DNA of 64,000 bases from assembly GCA_048267165.1 (NCBI GenBank), contig JBLWYD010000004.1, positions 72,605-136,604 on the forward strand, in the 5' to 3' direction. Source of the DNA: PGYR01 sp048267165. GTDB lineage: Bacteria > Bacteroidota > Ignavibacteria > Kapaibacteriales > UBA2268. Shown one piece after another: positions 25,731-34,110 of this stretch (positions within the stretch are counted from its first letter, which is position 1; each line of letters opens with the position of its first letter). The notes beneath the pieces are model-generated. The model ran no database searches. It saw only the letters and a program-made list of their open reading frames with translations, and was not told where the DNA came from. The position numbers were made by a program, and so were the translations under genes.

Positions 25731-26615
25731 CTAAATTATTTTATCAATTATTATTAAAATTAGAATCAATAGTACATATATATTAATAAACATAAATGTT
25801 TTTCTGATTCGTTTTCTATCTAATTCTCGTTCTAGAAGATATCTTGCATTATAAACTAATGCTAATTCTGTAATAAAAAAGAGTACTTGAGTTAAGCTAT
25901 TATCTATAACACCATAAAACGGAATTATCAATGCTACTGACGCTAGTGAAACTATCCAAACGAAAGTAACTCTACCAATTTGTGCTCTATTCAACCATCT
26001 ATTTAACATTACATACCCTGCCTTATCGTATTGTTCATCAAATAACAATAACAATAACCAAAAGTGAGGCATTTGCCATAAGAATAAGAATAATGCTAAA
26101 GCCCATATTGCAGGAGCGTAAAAATAACCTCCGGCTGCAACCCAACCTATAAGCGGTGGTAATCCACCCACTATAGCACCTGGTAAAACGGCTAAGTTTG
26201 ATACTCTTTTCATTGGCGTATAAACTAAGTTGTATATTAGTAATGTAACTAATCCAACTAGCATAGCACCAATCTCACATGTACCTAGTAGTAATAACAT
26301 ACCGAGTAAAGATAAAATACTAGAAATAGCAAAACCCTTTCCAGAATTTATCCTACCTGAAGCTAATGGTCTTTTACTTGTTCTTTCCATCATTGGGTCT
26401 ATTTTTCTTTCTTGCCAATGATTATATGAAGCAGAGCCCATAGACATTAGCATAGTCCCAAAGAATGTTAAAACTAAATTAAGATCAAACTTTACTTCGT
26501 ATAGTAGGTATCCTACTAAAGCTGTAATTGCAACAGATATAGAAATTCTATATTTGCCAAGCTCAAATAAATCTTTAATTATACTTGTATCTTCTATTTT
26601 CACAGAACTTTTCAT
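25731..26615 (-). CDS. ctaB: Protohaem IX farnesyltransferase (haem O synthase)
   Basis: UbiA-family membrane enzyme that farnesylates haem B to haem O, precursor of haem A for the neighbouring oxidase. The 294-residue protein has about eight helices. The first polyprenyl-diphosphate motif is ASYNHWQERKIDPMMERT near residue 64, followed by SKRPLASG; the usual first Asp of this motif is Glu here, as in a number of FCB homologues. The second conserved block YTPMKRVSNLA is near 136, and DEQYDKAGYVML near 200 is the second acidic region. It follows subunit II by 31 bp. A ctaA haem A synthase is not in the window. Confidence 0.94.
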   Translation of the reverse strand: MKSSVKIEDTSIIKDLFELGKYRISISVAITALVGYLLYEVKFDLNLVLTFFGTMLMSMGSASYNHWQERKIDPMMERTSKRPLASGRINSGKGFAISSILSLLGMLLLLGTCEIGAMLVGLVTLLIYNLVYTPMKRVSNLAVLPGAIVGGLPPLIGWVAAGGYFYAPAIWALALFLFLWQMPHFWLLLLLFDEQYDKAGYVMLNRWLNRAQIGRVTFVWIVSLASVALIIPFYGVIDNSLTQVLFFITELALVYNARYLLERELDRKRIRKTFMFINIYVLLILILIIIDKII

Positions 26616-26646
26616 TTAACTCCTAACTCATAGGAAAGGATTCAAA

Positions 26647-27336
26647 TTAATTTTCGTTGTTTCCTGACATCTCAGTAGATTCAGATTCAACAGTTTCTTC
26701 TATCGTAGTAGTTACATCTTCTTTCTTGTCACCACCTTGAGATTCAACCCAAGCATAGTATTCATCTTGTTCCAATACTACGAACTTTTTGTACATATTC
26801 CAGTGATTTACACCACAATACTCTGCACAAGCTATGTCATATACACCAGTTTTGAGTGGAGTAATAACTACGAATCCTGTTCTACCTGGTACAGCATCTT
26901 CTTTTATTCTGAAAGCAGGTATGTAAAAACTATGTAAAACATCAAGAGAAGTTATATTAAATTTTAATGTTTTACCAACTGGTACATATAGTGTATCAGT
27001 AGTAGCTCCATTTTCATATTTAAAATCCCAATCCCACATTTTTGCAACTACTGAGTATTCTTCATCAAATTCTTTCGTATTTCTCAAATCTGAATAATCT
27101 GTATATCCGTAATAAAACATTGATAGTACAATAATAGTAGGGATTACAATCCATATAACTTCTATCACAGCATTACCATGATATTGAGTAGGTATTGGAT
27201 TCTTACTAGCTCTATACTTTATAACAAAGTAAATCATAGCAACAGTAACTAACAGTAACATAAGAACCGAAAAAGCTGTTATATAGAGCATTGCTCCATC
27301 TACTGTGCCAACGTATTTTGAAGTTTGTTCAAACAT
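26647..27336 (-). CDS. coxB: Cytochrome c oxidase subunit II (CuA subunit, no fused haem c)
   Basis: Carries the CuA centre that accepts electrons from cytochrome c. The 229-residue protein has two N-terminal helices (about 14-38 and 57-78) and a periplasmic cupredoxin domain with the first CuA His in DVLHSFYIPAF (near 134) and the CAEYCGVNHWNMY cluster near 170, giving the Cys, Glu, Cys, His and Met ligands. The C-terminal 25 residues are an acidic Glu/Thr/Ser tail. Oxidases of the related caa3 type carry a haem c domain here; this one does not, which fits with separate cytochromes in the same operon. It starts three bases after subunit IV. Confidence 0.95.
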   Translation of the reverse strand: MFEQTSKYVGTVDGAMLYITAFSVLMLLLVTVAMIYFVIKYRASKNPIPTQYHGNAVIEVIWIVIPTIIVLSMFYYGYTDYSDLRNTKEFDEEYSVVAKMWDWDFKYENGATTDTLYVPVGKTLKFNITSLDVLHSFYIPAFRIKEDAVPGRTGFVVITPLKTGVYDIACAEYCGVNHWNMYKKFVVLEQDEYYAWVESQGGDKKEDVTTTIEETVESESTEMSGNNEN

Positions 27337-27339
27337 TTT

Positions 27340-27657
27340 CTATCCAGTGTATGTATTGAATAAATCAAATGAATAAATAACAAATATGATCATAAATATA
27401 AATCCACATGCAACTAAGATGCCCTTCATAAGTATGTCGTCATATTTGATATGCATAAATATATTAATTACAAGCATTGCCTTTATCGAAGCTATTAGCA
27501 TAGCAAAGAAGAAAGTATAATCACCTAAGTTTACACTTGCAACTGTTACTGTCAATGCAGTTAGCGCTACAAGTACCAACCATATCATTACGTTCTTGCC
27601 GTAACTAGGTACGTGATCGTGTTTATCAACACTAGTATGTTCGTTGTGTCCGCTCAT
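27340..27657 (-). CDS. Cytochrome c oxidase subunit IV
   Basis: Small accessory membrane subunit of 105 residues. A His/Asp-rich N-terminal segment (MSGHNEHTSVDKHDH) precedes three hydrophobic helices (about 25-45, 50-75 and 82-103); IKAMLVINIFMHIKYDD is the typical central block of the bacterial subunit IV/CyoD-like family. The ATG at 27657 is used; an in-frame TTG six bases upstream is less likely. It lies between subunits III and II with 10- and 2-base gaps. The function is structural. Confidence 0.88.
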   Translation of the reverse strand: MSGHNEHTSVDKHDHVPSYGKNVMIWLVLVALTALTVTVASVNLGDYTFFFAMLIASIKAMLVINIFMHIKYDDILMKGILVACGFIFMIIFVIYSFDLFNTYTG

Positions 27658-27667
27658 TTTCAACCCT

Positions 27668-28348
27668 TTAGTGTAATAGATAGAATAATGGGAATAAGAA
27701 AATCCAAATCAAATCTACTAAGTGCCAGTATAAACCCGCATTTTCTAGTACAATATATTTGTTTGAATTAATTGTTCCAGTTCTAATAAAAGCAAAACAG
27801 AATACCATAATCACCATTCCAACTATAACGTGGAACGTGTGCAATCCTGTCATCAAATAGTACAAACCAAAGAATACAACTTCCCCAGCAGGTCTAGTTT
27901 CTCTCAATTCCATTGACCCCGGATAAATACCGTGATGAATCTTCGCAGACCATTCAAAGTACTTATTCACACAGAAAGTAGCACCAAAACCGAAAGTAAC
28001 GATTAGATAAAACAATGAAGTTTTTATACTTTCTCTACGTAAAGCAACTATTGATAATACCATTGTTAATGAACTAGTTAATAATACAAGTGTATTAACA
28101 GCACCCATTACAATATTCAATTCCATTGCAGCATGATGATAATCTTGTGGATAGGCTATTCTATACCCATAATACAAGACAAATAGTCCGCCAAACAATA
28201 GCACTTCTGTAAATAGGAATAACCACATACCAAACTTGGATCCGTAATCATCTCTATGGAAATGGACATAAAGTTTTTCATTGTCACCATAACCGTGTCC
28301 GGCATGGTTATTTGAATGCTCGTGAGCATCAACAGATGTAGTACTCAA
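27668..28348 (-). CDS. Cytochrome c oxidase subunit III
   Basis: The 226-residue membrane subunit stabilises the catalytic subunit. After a His-rich N-terminus come five helices with family motifs KFGMWLFLFTEVLLFGG (near residue 37), the central block around FGFGATFCVNKYFEW (near 140), and the C-terminal GLHTFHVIVGM and YWHLVDLIWIFLFPLFY. Five rather than seven helices is the short form. The start is TTG at 28348, one base after the subunit I stop; AGGAG (28359-28363) lies ten bases upstream and no Met occurs until the first helix, so no better start exists. Confidence 0.93.
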   Translation of the reverse strand: MSTTSVDAHEHSNNHAGHGYGDNEKLYVHFHRDDYGSKFGMWLFLFTEVLLFGGLFVLYYGYRIAYPQDYHHAAMELNIVMGAVNTLVLLTSSLTMVLSIVALRRESIKTSLFYLIVTFGFGATFCVNKYFEWSAKIHHGIYPGSMELRETRPAGEVVFFGLYYLMTGLHTFHVIVGMVIMVFCFAFIRTGTINSNKYIVLENAGLYWHLVDLIWIFLFPLFYLLH

Positions 28349-28349
28349 T

Positions 28350-30038
28350 TTAGCTATTCTCCTGATTAGTAATATCGTTTTCTTTATTTTCTATATATTG
28401 TCTGTCTTTAAATACTCTTTCATCATGACCATGGTAATCATACGGGTCGTGACTAGGTACAGGCGTTTCTATAAAGTTTAATAATGGTGGTGGTGATGGC
28501 ATTGCCCATTCTAATGTTTTAGCACCCCAAGGGTTAGCACCAGCAGGTTTACCTTTGAATACAGCTATAAGTAAATTAGTAAACATAAGTAATATTGCTG
28601 TAATTAGTATCCAAGAACCTACAGTAGATACTACATGATATATTTGGAATTCAGGAAGATAATCAAAATATCTTCTAGGCATTCCCATATAACCCATTAT
28701 AAACATTGGGAAATATAATACATTTGCACCAATAAAATACATCACTACACCAACTTTTGCAACCTTTTCGTTATGCATTGTTCCAAACATCTTAGGGAAC
28801 CAATAATGCATACCGGCAATAAACATAGATAGAATACCACCAATAATTACATAGTGAAAGTGAGCTATAACAAAATATGTATCATGTAAATGGATATCAG
28901 TTGAAATTGCACCTAAATGCAAACCTGTAAGTCCACCAATCGAGAATAAGAATATTGCACTTAATGCCATTAACATAGGTGAAGAAAGTACAATAGTACC
29001 TCTCCACAATGTAGCAACCCAGTTAAATACTTTTACACCAGTTGGAATAGCAACAAAGAATGTTAGAAACGAAAATACTGTTTTAGCAGTATCACTCATT
29101 CCACTTGAAAACATGTGGTGAGCCCATACCATATAACCAATTACAGCTATTGACATTGTAGATATGGCCATAACTTTATAACCAAAAACAGATTTACGTG
29201 AGAATGTTGCCACTACATCAGATATTACACCAAACGCTGGTATAGCCATTATATAAACAGCTGGGTGAGAATATATCCAGAATAAATGTTGATATAAAAC
29301 TGGATCTCCACCTAGAGTTGGATCAAATATACCAAATCCGAATGATCTTTCTAATAATACTAGAACAATTGTAATACCAATAATTGGTGTAGCTACAACT
29401 TGAATCCAAGCAGTTGAATATAATGCCCATGTAAATAATGGCATTTCAAACATTTTCATCCCTTTTACTCTCATTCTATGACATGTCGTAACAAAGTTTA
29501 GTCCAGTCAAAATAGAAGAGAATCCTAGTATAAATGCAGCGAGTAGAGTTAAGGTAACATCGGTTCCAGTCCGCAAACTGTAAGGAACATAAAAAGTCCA
29601 TCCAGTATCAATATGAGTTTGAAATATCAATGAATAAAGAGCTAAAAATGCTCCTATTAAGTATAAGTGATATGACAACAGATTAATTCTAGGAAATGCA
29701 ACATCTTCAGCACCAATTTGTAGAGGTAAAAAGAAATTACCGAATACTGCTGGAATACCTGGAATAATGAATAGGAATACCATTATCATTCCATGCAATG
29801 TAAAGAAAGAGTTATAAGTCTGAGCATCTACAATAGTAGGGCCAGGAGTTAACATCTCTAATCTCATCAAAAAGGCAAAAGTTAAACCTACCAAGAAAAA
29901 TGATAGAATAGAAACTAAATACATAACACCTATTCGCTTATGGTCAGTAGTTAACAACCATGCAAGTAAGCCTTTATGCTTTGTTTTAACTTGAAAATAA
30001 TTCGTATAATTTTTATTAGTTGTACTGTTCATGCTCAT
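28350..30038 (-). CDS. ctaD: Cytochrome c oxidase subunit I, A2-type haem-copper oxidase
   Basis: Catalytic, proton-pumping subunit: reduces O2 at a haem a3-CuB centre. The 562-residue protein has twelve helices. Ligands are all present: the haem a His in FFTLHGMIMVF (near 79), the CuB His and cross-linked Tyr in YSHPAVYI (near 257), the CuB pair in AHHMFSSGM (near 308), and the haem a3/haem a pair in TYFVIAHFHYVIIGG (near 392). The motif YSHPxV in place of GHPEV marks the A2 subfamily, in which Tyr-Ser replaces the D-channel Glu, as in Rhodothermus and Thermus caa3 enzymes. The start overlaps the Sco gene as ATGA. Confidence 0.97.
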   Translation of the reverse strand: MSMNSTTNKNYTNYFQVKTKHKGLLAWLLTTDHKRIGVMYLVSILSFFLVGLTFAFLMRLEMLTPGPTIVDAQTYNSFFTLHGMIMVFLFIIPGIPAVFGNFFLPLQIGAEDVAFPRINLLSYHLYLIGAFLALYSLIFQTHIDTGWTFYVPYSLRTGTDVTLTLLAAFILGFSSILTGLNFVTTCHRMRVKGMKMFEMPLFTWALYSTAWIQVVATPIIGITIVLVLLERSFGFGIFDPTLGGDPVLYQHLFWIYSHPAVYIMAIPAFGVISDVVATFSRKSVFGYKVMAISTMSIAVIGYMVWAHHMFSSGMSDTAKTVFSFLTFFVAIPTGVKVFNWVATLWRGTIVLSSPMLMALSAIFLFSIGGLTGLHLGAISTDIHLHDTYFVIAHFHYVIIGGILSMFIAGMHYWFPKMFGTMHNEKVAKVGVVMYFIGANVLYFPMFIMGYMGMPRRYFDYLPEFQIYHVVSTVGSWILITAILLMFTNLLIAVFKGKPAGANPWGAKTLEWAMPSPPPLLNFIETPVPSHDPYDYHGHDERVFKDRQYIENKENDITNQENS

Positions 30039-30823
30039 TTTACAACTGTCTCCAATTTATTTTTTTCTTTTTTTGAAGAAAATATTAAGTATCCAATAAA
30101 TATAAGTAACGTAAGTGTCATTGTTCCCCCAACTATTGGGAGTAAATTCAATACATACGATCTACCTTCTGGATCATATTTAAAGCACATTTCTAAAAAA
30201 TTATTGATAGTTGGTTGTGCTAAACCTTTACTAGCTTCTATAATTGACATCTTAAAGTTAAAAGGTAAAAATTCTGTTCCATTGTGATATCTAGTTATTT
30301 TACCATCTGGCGATAAAACCACTAATACTGCACTATGAAGATAATCTTTTTCACCTTCTTTTGAAAAATTAAAGCCAAGTGCTTTAGTCAGTCTTCTAAT
30401 TTGAACACTATCCCCTGTCATGAATTTCCATCCGTTTGGATCAACTTTACGTTGAAGTCCAGCAAGATAATTTTTCTTCCATTTTGAAGATATTTCAGAA
30501 TCTTCATTATGGTCAAAACTGATAGAGAAAGCATTGTAATCTTGACCAGGAATCAAATCAGTTGATTCAATTACTTCTGCAAAACCTTCTAACAAGGGAC
30601 TACAGATTCCGGGACAATTAAAATAAACCATTGAAATTACAGCTGGTTTACCATCTAATTGATCGAGTAGATTTACTTCTACCCCATCTGAATTAGTGAA
30701 TCTTACATCTCTAGGGATGTATTCATTAAGCTTTTCTTCTACTCCTACTTTTTCATTTGCTTCTTTTTGAGCAAATAAAAGAGTTGGGAGTAATAAACAA
30801 AGAACTAATTTTCTTATAAACAT
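30035..30823 (-). CDS. SCO1/SenC copper chaperone
   Basis: Thioredoxin-fold protein that delivers copper to the CuA site of subunit II. The product (262 residues from the ATG at 30823) has a signal peptide (MFIRKLVLCLLLPTLLFAQ), the copper motif YFNCPGICSPLLEGF (CxxxC, near 84) and the conserved His in YLHSAVLVVLSPDG near 165. A C-terminal membrane helix (about 228-250, LLPIVGGTMTLTLLIFIGYL) anchors it, opposite to the N-terminal anchor of most Sco proteins. A TTG... or upstream Met at 30856 would overlap the previous gene and spoil the signal peptide, so 30823 is preferred. It overlaps ctaD by four bases. Confidence 0.92.
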   Translation of the reverse strand: MFIRKLVLCLLLPTLLFAQKEANEKVGVEEKLNEYIPRDVRFTNSDGVEVNLLDQLDGKPAVISMVYFNCPGICSPLLEGFAEVIESTDLIPGQDYNAFSISFDHNEDSEISSKWKKNYLAGLQRKVDPNGWKFMTGDSVQIRRLTKALGFNFSKEGEKDYLHSAVLVVLSPDGKITRYHNGTEFLPFNFKMSIIEASKGLAQPTINNFLEMCFKYDPEGRSYVLNLLPIVGGTMTLTLLIFIGYLIFSSKKEKNKLETVVK

Positions 30824-30833
30824 TTTTAATACG

Positions 30834-31757
30834 TTAGTTAACTGAGTATAAACCAACTAATTTTGAGTGTAATTGTGACCACTCTTCGTCTGTCAAGTTA
30901 ACAACACTAGTATTAAAACCATTCTGTGGCAAATCACTAAGTACTAACTTTTTAAATCTACTCATATCAGATTTCCAATCAGATGTGTTGTTAAGAGAGT
31001 ATAATGCTCTATCTACATTTGATGTGTTATTTGTTAAAATAGTTACATCACTAGTCTGATTAAAATTTGATTTTACAGCTTTAAAGCTATTAGTTTTATC
31101 TTTCGAAACTAGCTTAGTTGCTTTATCTAAAGATATCTGATTCTTAGTAGTTCTTCCGTCAGCCAAAGAATAAGTCAAATCTAAGTTTGATAATTCTTCT
31201 TCACTTACATCAGGAAAAGTTGCCAATGATCTAATATAGTGTATAATCCCAAATCTTTCTTTCACTGTTAACTGATTGTATGAATTCATACCATTAGCAA
31301 CAATTCCTTCTTCTAAAGTCTTATACATACTTTCAAATGTATTACCATTAGTCCATCCATCTTCAGCATGAAAATTTCGAGGAGCAGGATTCAATCCACC
31401 TCCAGCTGGTCCATCACCTTTACCATTATCACCATGGCAAGAAACGCAATTTACTTGATATAATTCCTTACCAGTTGCAATTAATTCAGGAGTAGGATTG
31501 TTACCTAATTCGGTAACATCAATACCTTCTTGTAACTGACCTTTTTGTTCAGTTACATCACCTTCTCTTTCTACATTTATTGAGTTGATAAACTTAGGGT
31601 CATTATCAGAGATATAATCTTGATGCTGAACATAATATTTACCAGCTACAATTATAGAAACAAGAACAACTAAATAAACCAATCCCATCCATCTAGATGG
31701 AGTAGAGAATATCTGCTTAAAGTCAACTTCTGTTTGATATTTTTTATTATCTGACAT
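30834..31757 (-). CDS. Membrane-anchored monohaem cytochrome c
   Basis: A 307-residue protein with one N-terminal membrane helix (about 23-43), a linker, and a class I cytochrome c domain with CVSCHGDNGKGDGPAGG near residue 99 and a Met-containing GMNSYNQLTVKERF helix near 155. The C-terminal 110 residues have no clear relatives to me. Placed between actF and sco, it probably shuttles electrons from complex III to the CuA site of subunit II, which lacks its own haem c. The fused ActE domain in actDE is the better candidate for the complex III cytochrome, so this one is an additional carrier; assignment is inferred from position. Confidence 0.82.
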   Translation of the reverse strand: MSDNKKYQTEVDFKQIFSTPSRWMGLVYLVVLVSIIVAGKYYVQHQDYISDNDPKFINSINVEREGDVTEQKGQLQEGIDVTELGNNPTPELIATGKELYQVNCVSCHGDNGKGDGPAGGGLNPAPRNFHAEDGWTNGNTFESMYKTLEEGIVANGMNSYNQLTVKERFGIIHYIRSLATFPDVSEEELSNLDLTYSLADGRTTKNQISLDKATKLVSKDKTNSFKAVKSNFNQTSDVTILTNNTSNVDRALYSLNNTSDWKSDMSRFKKLVLSDLPQNGFNTSVVNLTDEEWSQLHSKLVGLYSVN

Positions 31758-31777
31758 TTCTTTCTCTATAATTTTAA

Positions 31778-32980
31778 TTATATTCTAAAATCTAAAGCTC
31801 TGTTCAACTTAGGGTCACCAATTGCAATATGGTTCTTTTTATTAGCAGCCAAATAGTAAAACACTAATATTATACCTGCTGATAAAGCAATAAATCCTAA
31901 TTCAATCCAGCCGAATACTGGTCCTTCAGTTCCACTCATTCTATTATAAGTAGGCATTACCAACCAATACATATCATATATATGAGCACCGATTATCCAA
32001 AATGCAGCCAGTTTCAATCTGCTTGGATTCATCTTTGAGTTTCTATTTAATAGTAATCCAAAAGGAATAATAAATTTAATAAATATTAGCCCAATTGACA
32101 AATATTCCCATCCATTTTCCATTCTTGGTAAAAACCAAAATGTTTCTTCTGGAACATTGGCATACCAAATTAGCATATATTGTGAGAATGCCATATACAT
32201 CCAAAACGCAGTGAATGCAAACATCAGTCCACCCATACTATAGTAATGATTACCATTAATTTGCTTTAATAAATTACCATTGCTTTTCAAGCTTAGTGTA
32301 ATTAATGTTAATACAGCCATAGCAGTAGCGAAAGTACCTGCAAAATAATATACACCGAAAATAGTAGAGAACCAATGTGGCTCAAGACTCATAGCATAAT
32401 CTATAGCAATCATTGTAATACTGATTGCAAATAGTGGCATAAATGCTGCAGAAATTAATGCATTAATTTTTGTTGTTTTTTGACTCTGAGTTGTGTCTTG
32501 TTTATTAGAATTTCTTAAGTAAATAAATAAGAATAATGTCATTACAACAAATATACCTATTGAACGAGCATAAAAGAACCCTTCATTCAAATATGGAGAT
32601 TTCTGATATAAGATTGGGTCATTCATAACAACGTCTAAATGAGTCCATTCAAATATATCGTGCATATTGAATAGAATAGGTAACGCTAATAATGGCATAG
32701 CCAAAAATATAAATCCTTGATGCTCAGCTATTCTTCTAAAAGGTACACTCCATACAGCTCCAGCAATATGTTCAAGTGCAACTAAAAAGATAGCACCCAT
32801 ACCAACACTTACTATTAGCAGTAATGATATAATATTGTTGAAAGAAGCTCTCATTGGATCAAACTGATAAGCTAATATAGCTGATACAATTCCAATTATT
32901 AAAAGTGGTAAACCAAATTTAAGAAATCCTTTTGGTAAATCCTTCTTTGTATATTCTATTTTTGTTTCGTGGTGGCTCAT
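31778..32980 (-). CDS. actF: Alternative complex III subunit ActF (NrfD/PsrC-like)
   Basis: Second polytopic NrfD-like membrane subunit of quinol:cytochrome c oxidoreductase. The 400-residue protein has ten hydrophobic helices, with conserved charged residues within helices such as VALEHIAGAVWSVPFRRIAE (near residue 70), LEPHWFSTIFGVYYFAG (near 205) and YMLIWYANVPEETFWF (near 265), typical of ActF. It starts within the actDE stop as ATGA and is followed after 20 bases by the cytochrome c gene. Confidence 0.92.
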   Translation of the reverse strand: MSHHETKIEYTKKDLPKGFLKFGLPLLIIGIVSAILAYQFDPMRASFNNIISLLLIVSVGMGAIFLVALEHIAGAVWSVPFRRIAEHQGFIFLAMPLLALPILFNMHDIFEWTHLDVVMNDPILYQKSPYLNEGFFYARSIGIFVVMTLFLFIYLRNSNKQDTTQSQKTTKINALISAAFMPLFAISITMIAIDYAMSLEPHWFSTIFGVYYFAGTFATAMAVLTLITLSLKSNGNLLKQINGNHYYSMGGLMFAFTAFWMYMAFSQYMLIWYANVPEETFWFLPRMENGWEYLSIGLIFIKFIIPFGLLLNRNSKMNPSRLKLAAFWIIGAHIYDMYWLVMPTYNRMSGTEGPVFGWIELGFIALSAGIILVFYYLAANKKNHIAIGDPKLNRALDFRI

Positions 32981-34110
32981 TGCATATCCTCCTCTTTTGC
33001 GTCTAGCGCTCTTTGCAATGTTCTAACATAGTTCACAATAGCCCATCTTTCTTTTCTTGTTACAGTTTTCTTATAACCAGGCATTACGTTTTGTCCTTCA
33101 GTGATAACATGATAAAGTCTTCCATCAGTCCAAGACAATAATTTGTCAGAATGTAGAGTCGGTCCATTAGGGAACTGACCTTTCAATCTAGAATCACCTT
33201 TAGCCAAATCTCCATGACAAGGACTACAATATGTTAAATACTTCTTCTTTCCTAAAGCTATGTTCTCTTCATCCGCAACAAAAGGATTTACCAAATTATC
33301 AGACGCTCCATCAGGATCATCACTATAAAGGTAAGGCATGAATCCTCTAGCTACAGAACCTTTAACTGGTTCTCTTGAACTAATTCCATTCTCAAAAAAG
33401 TCAGAATGATCTTGAGCGGTAACTTTATGCTGTACTAACATCCAATCAAATGGAGCAATATACAACAATTTATTCATGTGTAGATAAACACTCATAGATG
33501 TTATACCTGCAATTAGGAACATCCCAATAACAAATTTTGAATCTAGTATTTTGTGCTTTATGTTAACTTCTTCTTCATCAAAATATATCTCGTCAACTTG
33601 ATAAGCACCAATTGAAGTCAAAAAGGCTTTAACAGTTTCAATATCGAATTTCGGATCAATTGCTTCTATATTAACACCAAACCTATCCGAAGACACTGCT
33701 TTCATATAACTACTATCATGTAGCGGATGAGCATTATTTGGAAACTTAAAATAGAATATTAACATAACGGCAACTGTAAGTACAGCACCAGTCAATACTG
33801 TGATTTCAAACATAATAGGAACAAATGCAGGTAATGGGAATAATGGTTTACCACCTATTACTTGAGGGTAATCTATATTATACACCCAATACATAAAGAA
33901 CAACATAAGTGACATACAAGTCAATCCAATAGAAATTGTATAGTAACCCATTTTGGAAGACTTCAATTTCATTGCACCATCCATACCGTGTACAGGGTAA
34001 GGAGTATTTACATCATAATTTTCATAACCAGCATCTGCTACTTTTGCAGCTGCATGCATAATATCGTCAGGCGTTTTAAATAACGCTGCTACTGAATATA
34101 GTTTACTCAT
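32977..34110 (-). CDS. Fusion of alternative complex III subunits ActD and ActE
   Basis: In most alternative complex III operons ActD (DUF3341 membrane protein) and ActE (monohaem cytochrome c) are separate genes. Here one 377-residue reading frame carries both: residues 1 to about 180 are ActD (MSKLYSVAALFKTPDDIMHAA, then two helices and the ferredoxin-like tail ending DEIYFDEEEV); residues about 185-377 are ActE (a membrane helix, the SSREPVKGSVARGF motif that opens the cytochrome, CSPCHGDLAKGD near 296 and the axial Met in NVMPGYKKTV near 340). The ATG at 34110 gives the proper ActD start and overlaps actC by eight bases; an upstream alternative at 34170 lies deep in actC. Confidence 0.85.
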   Translation of the reverse strand: MSKLYSVAALFKTPDDIMHAAAKVADAGYENYDVNTPYPVHGMDGAMKLKSSKMGYYTISIGLTCMSLMLFFMYWVYNIDYPQVIGGKPLFPLPAFVPIMFEITVLTGAVLTVAVMLIFYFKFPNNAHPLHDSSYMKAVSSDRFGVNIEAIDPKFDIETVKAFLTSIGAYQVDEIYFDEEEVNIKHKILDSKFVIGMFLIAGITSMSVYLHMNKLLYIAPFDWMLVQHKVTAQDHSDFFENGISSREPVKGSVARGFMPYLYSDDPDGASDNLVNPFVADEENIALGKKKYLTYCSPCHGDLAKGDSRLKGQFPNGPTLHSDKLLSWTDGRLYHVITEGQNVMPGYKKTVTRKERWAIVNYVRTLQRALDAKEEDMQ

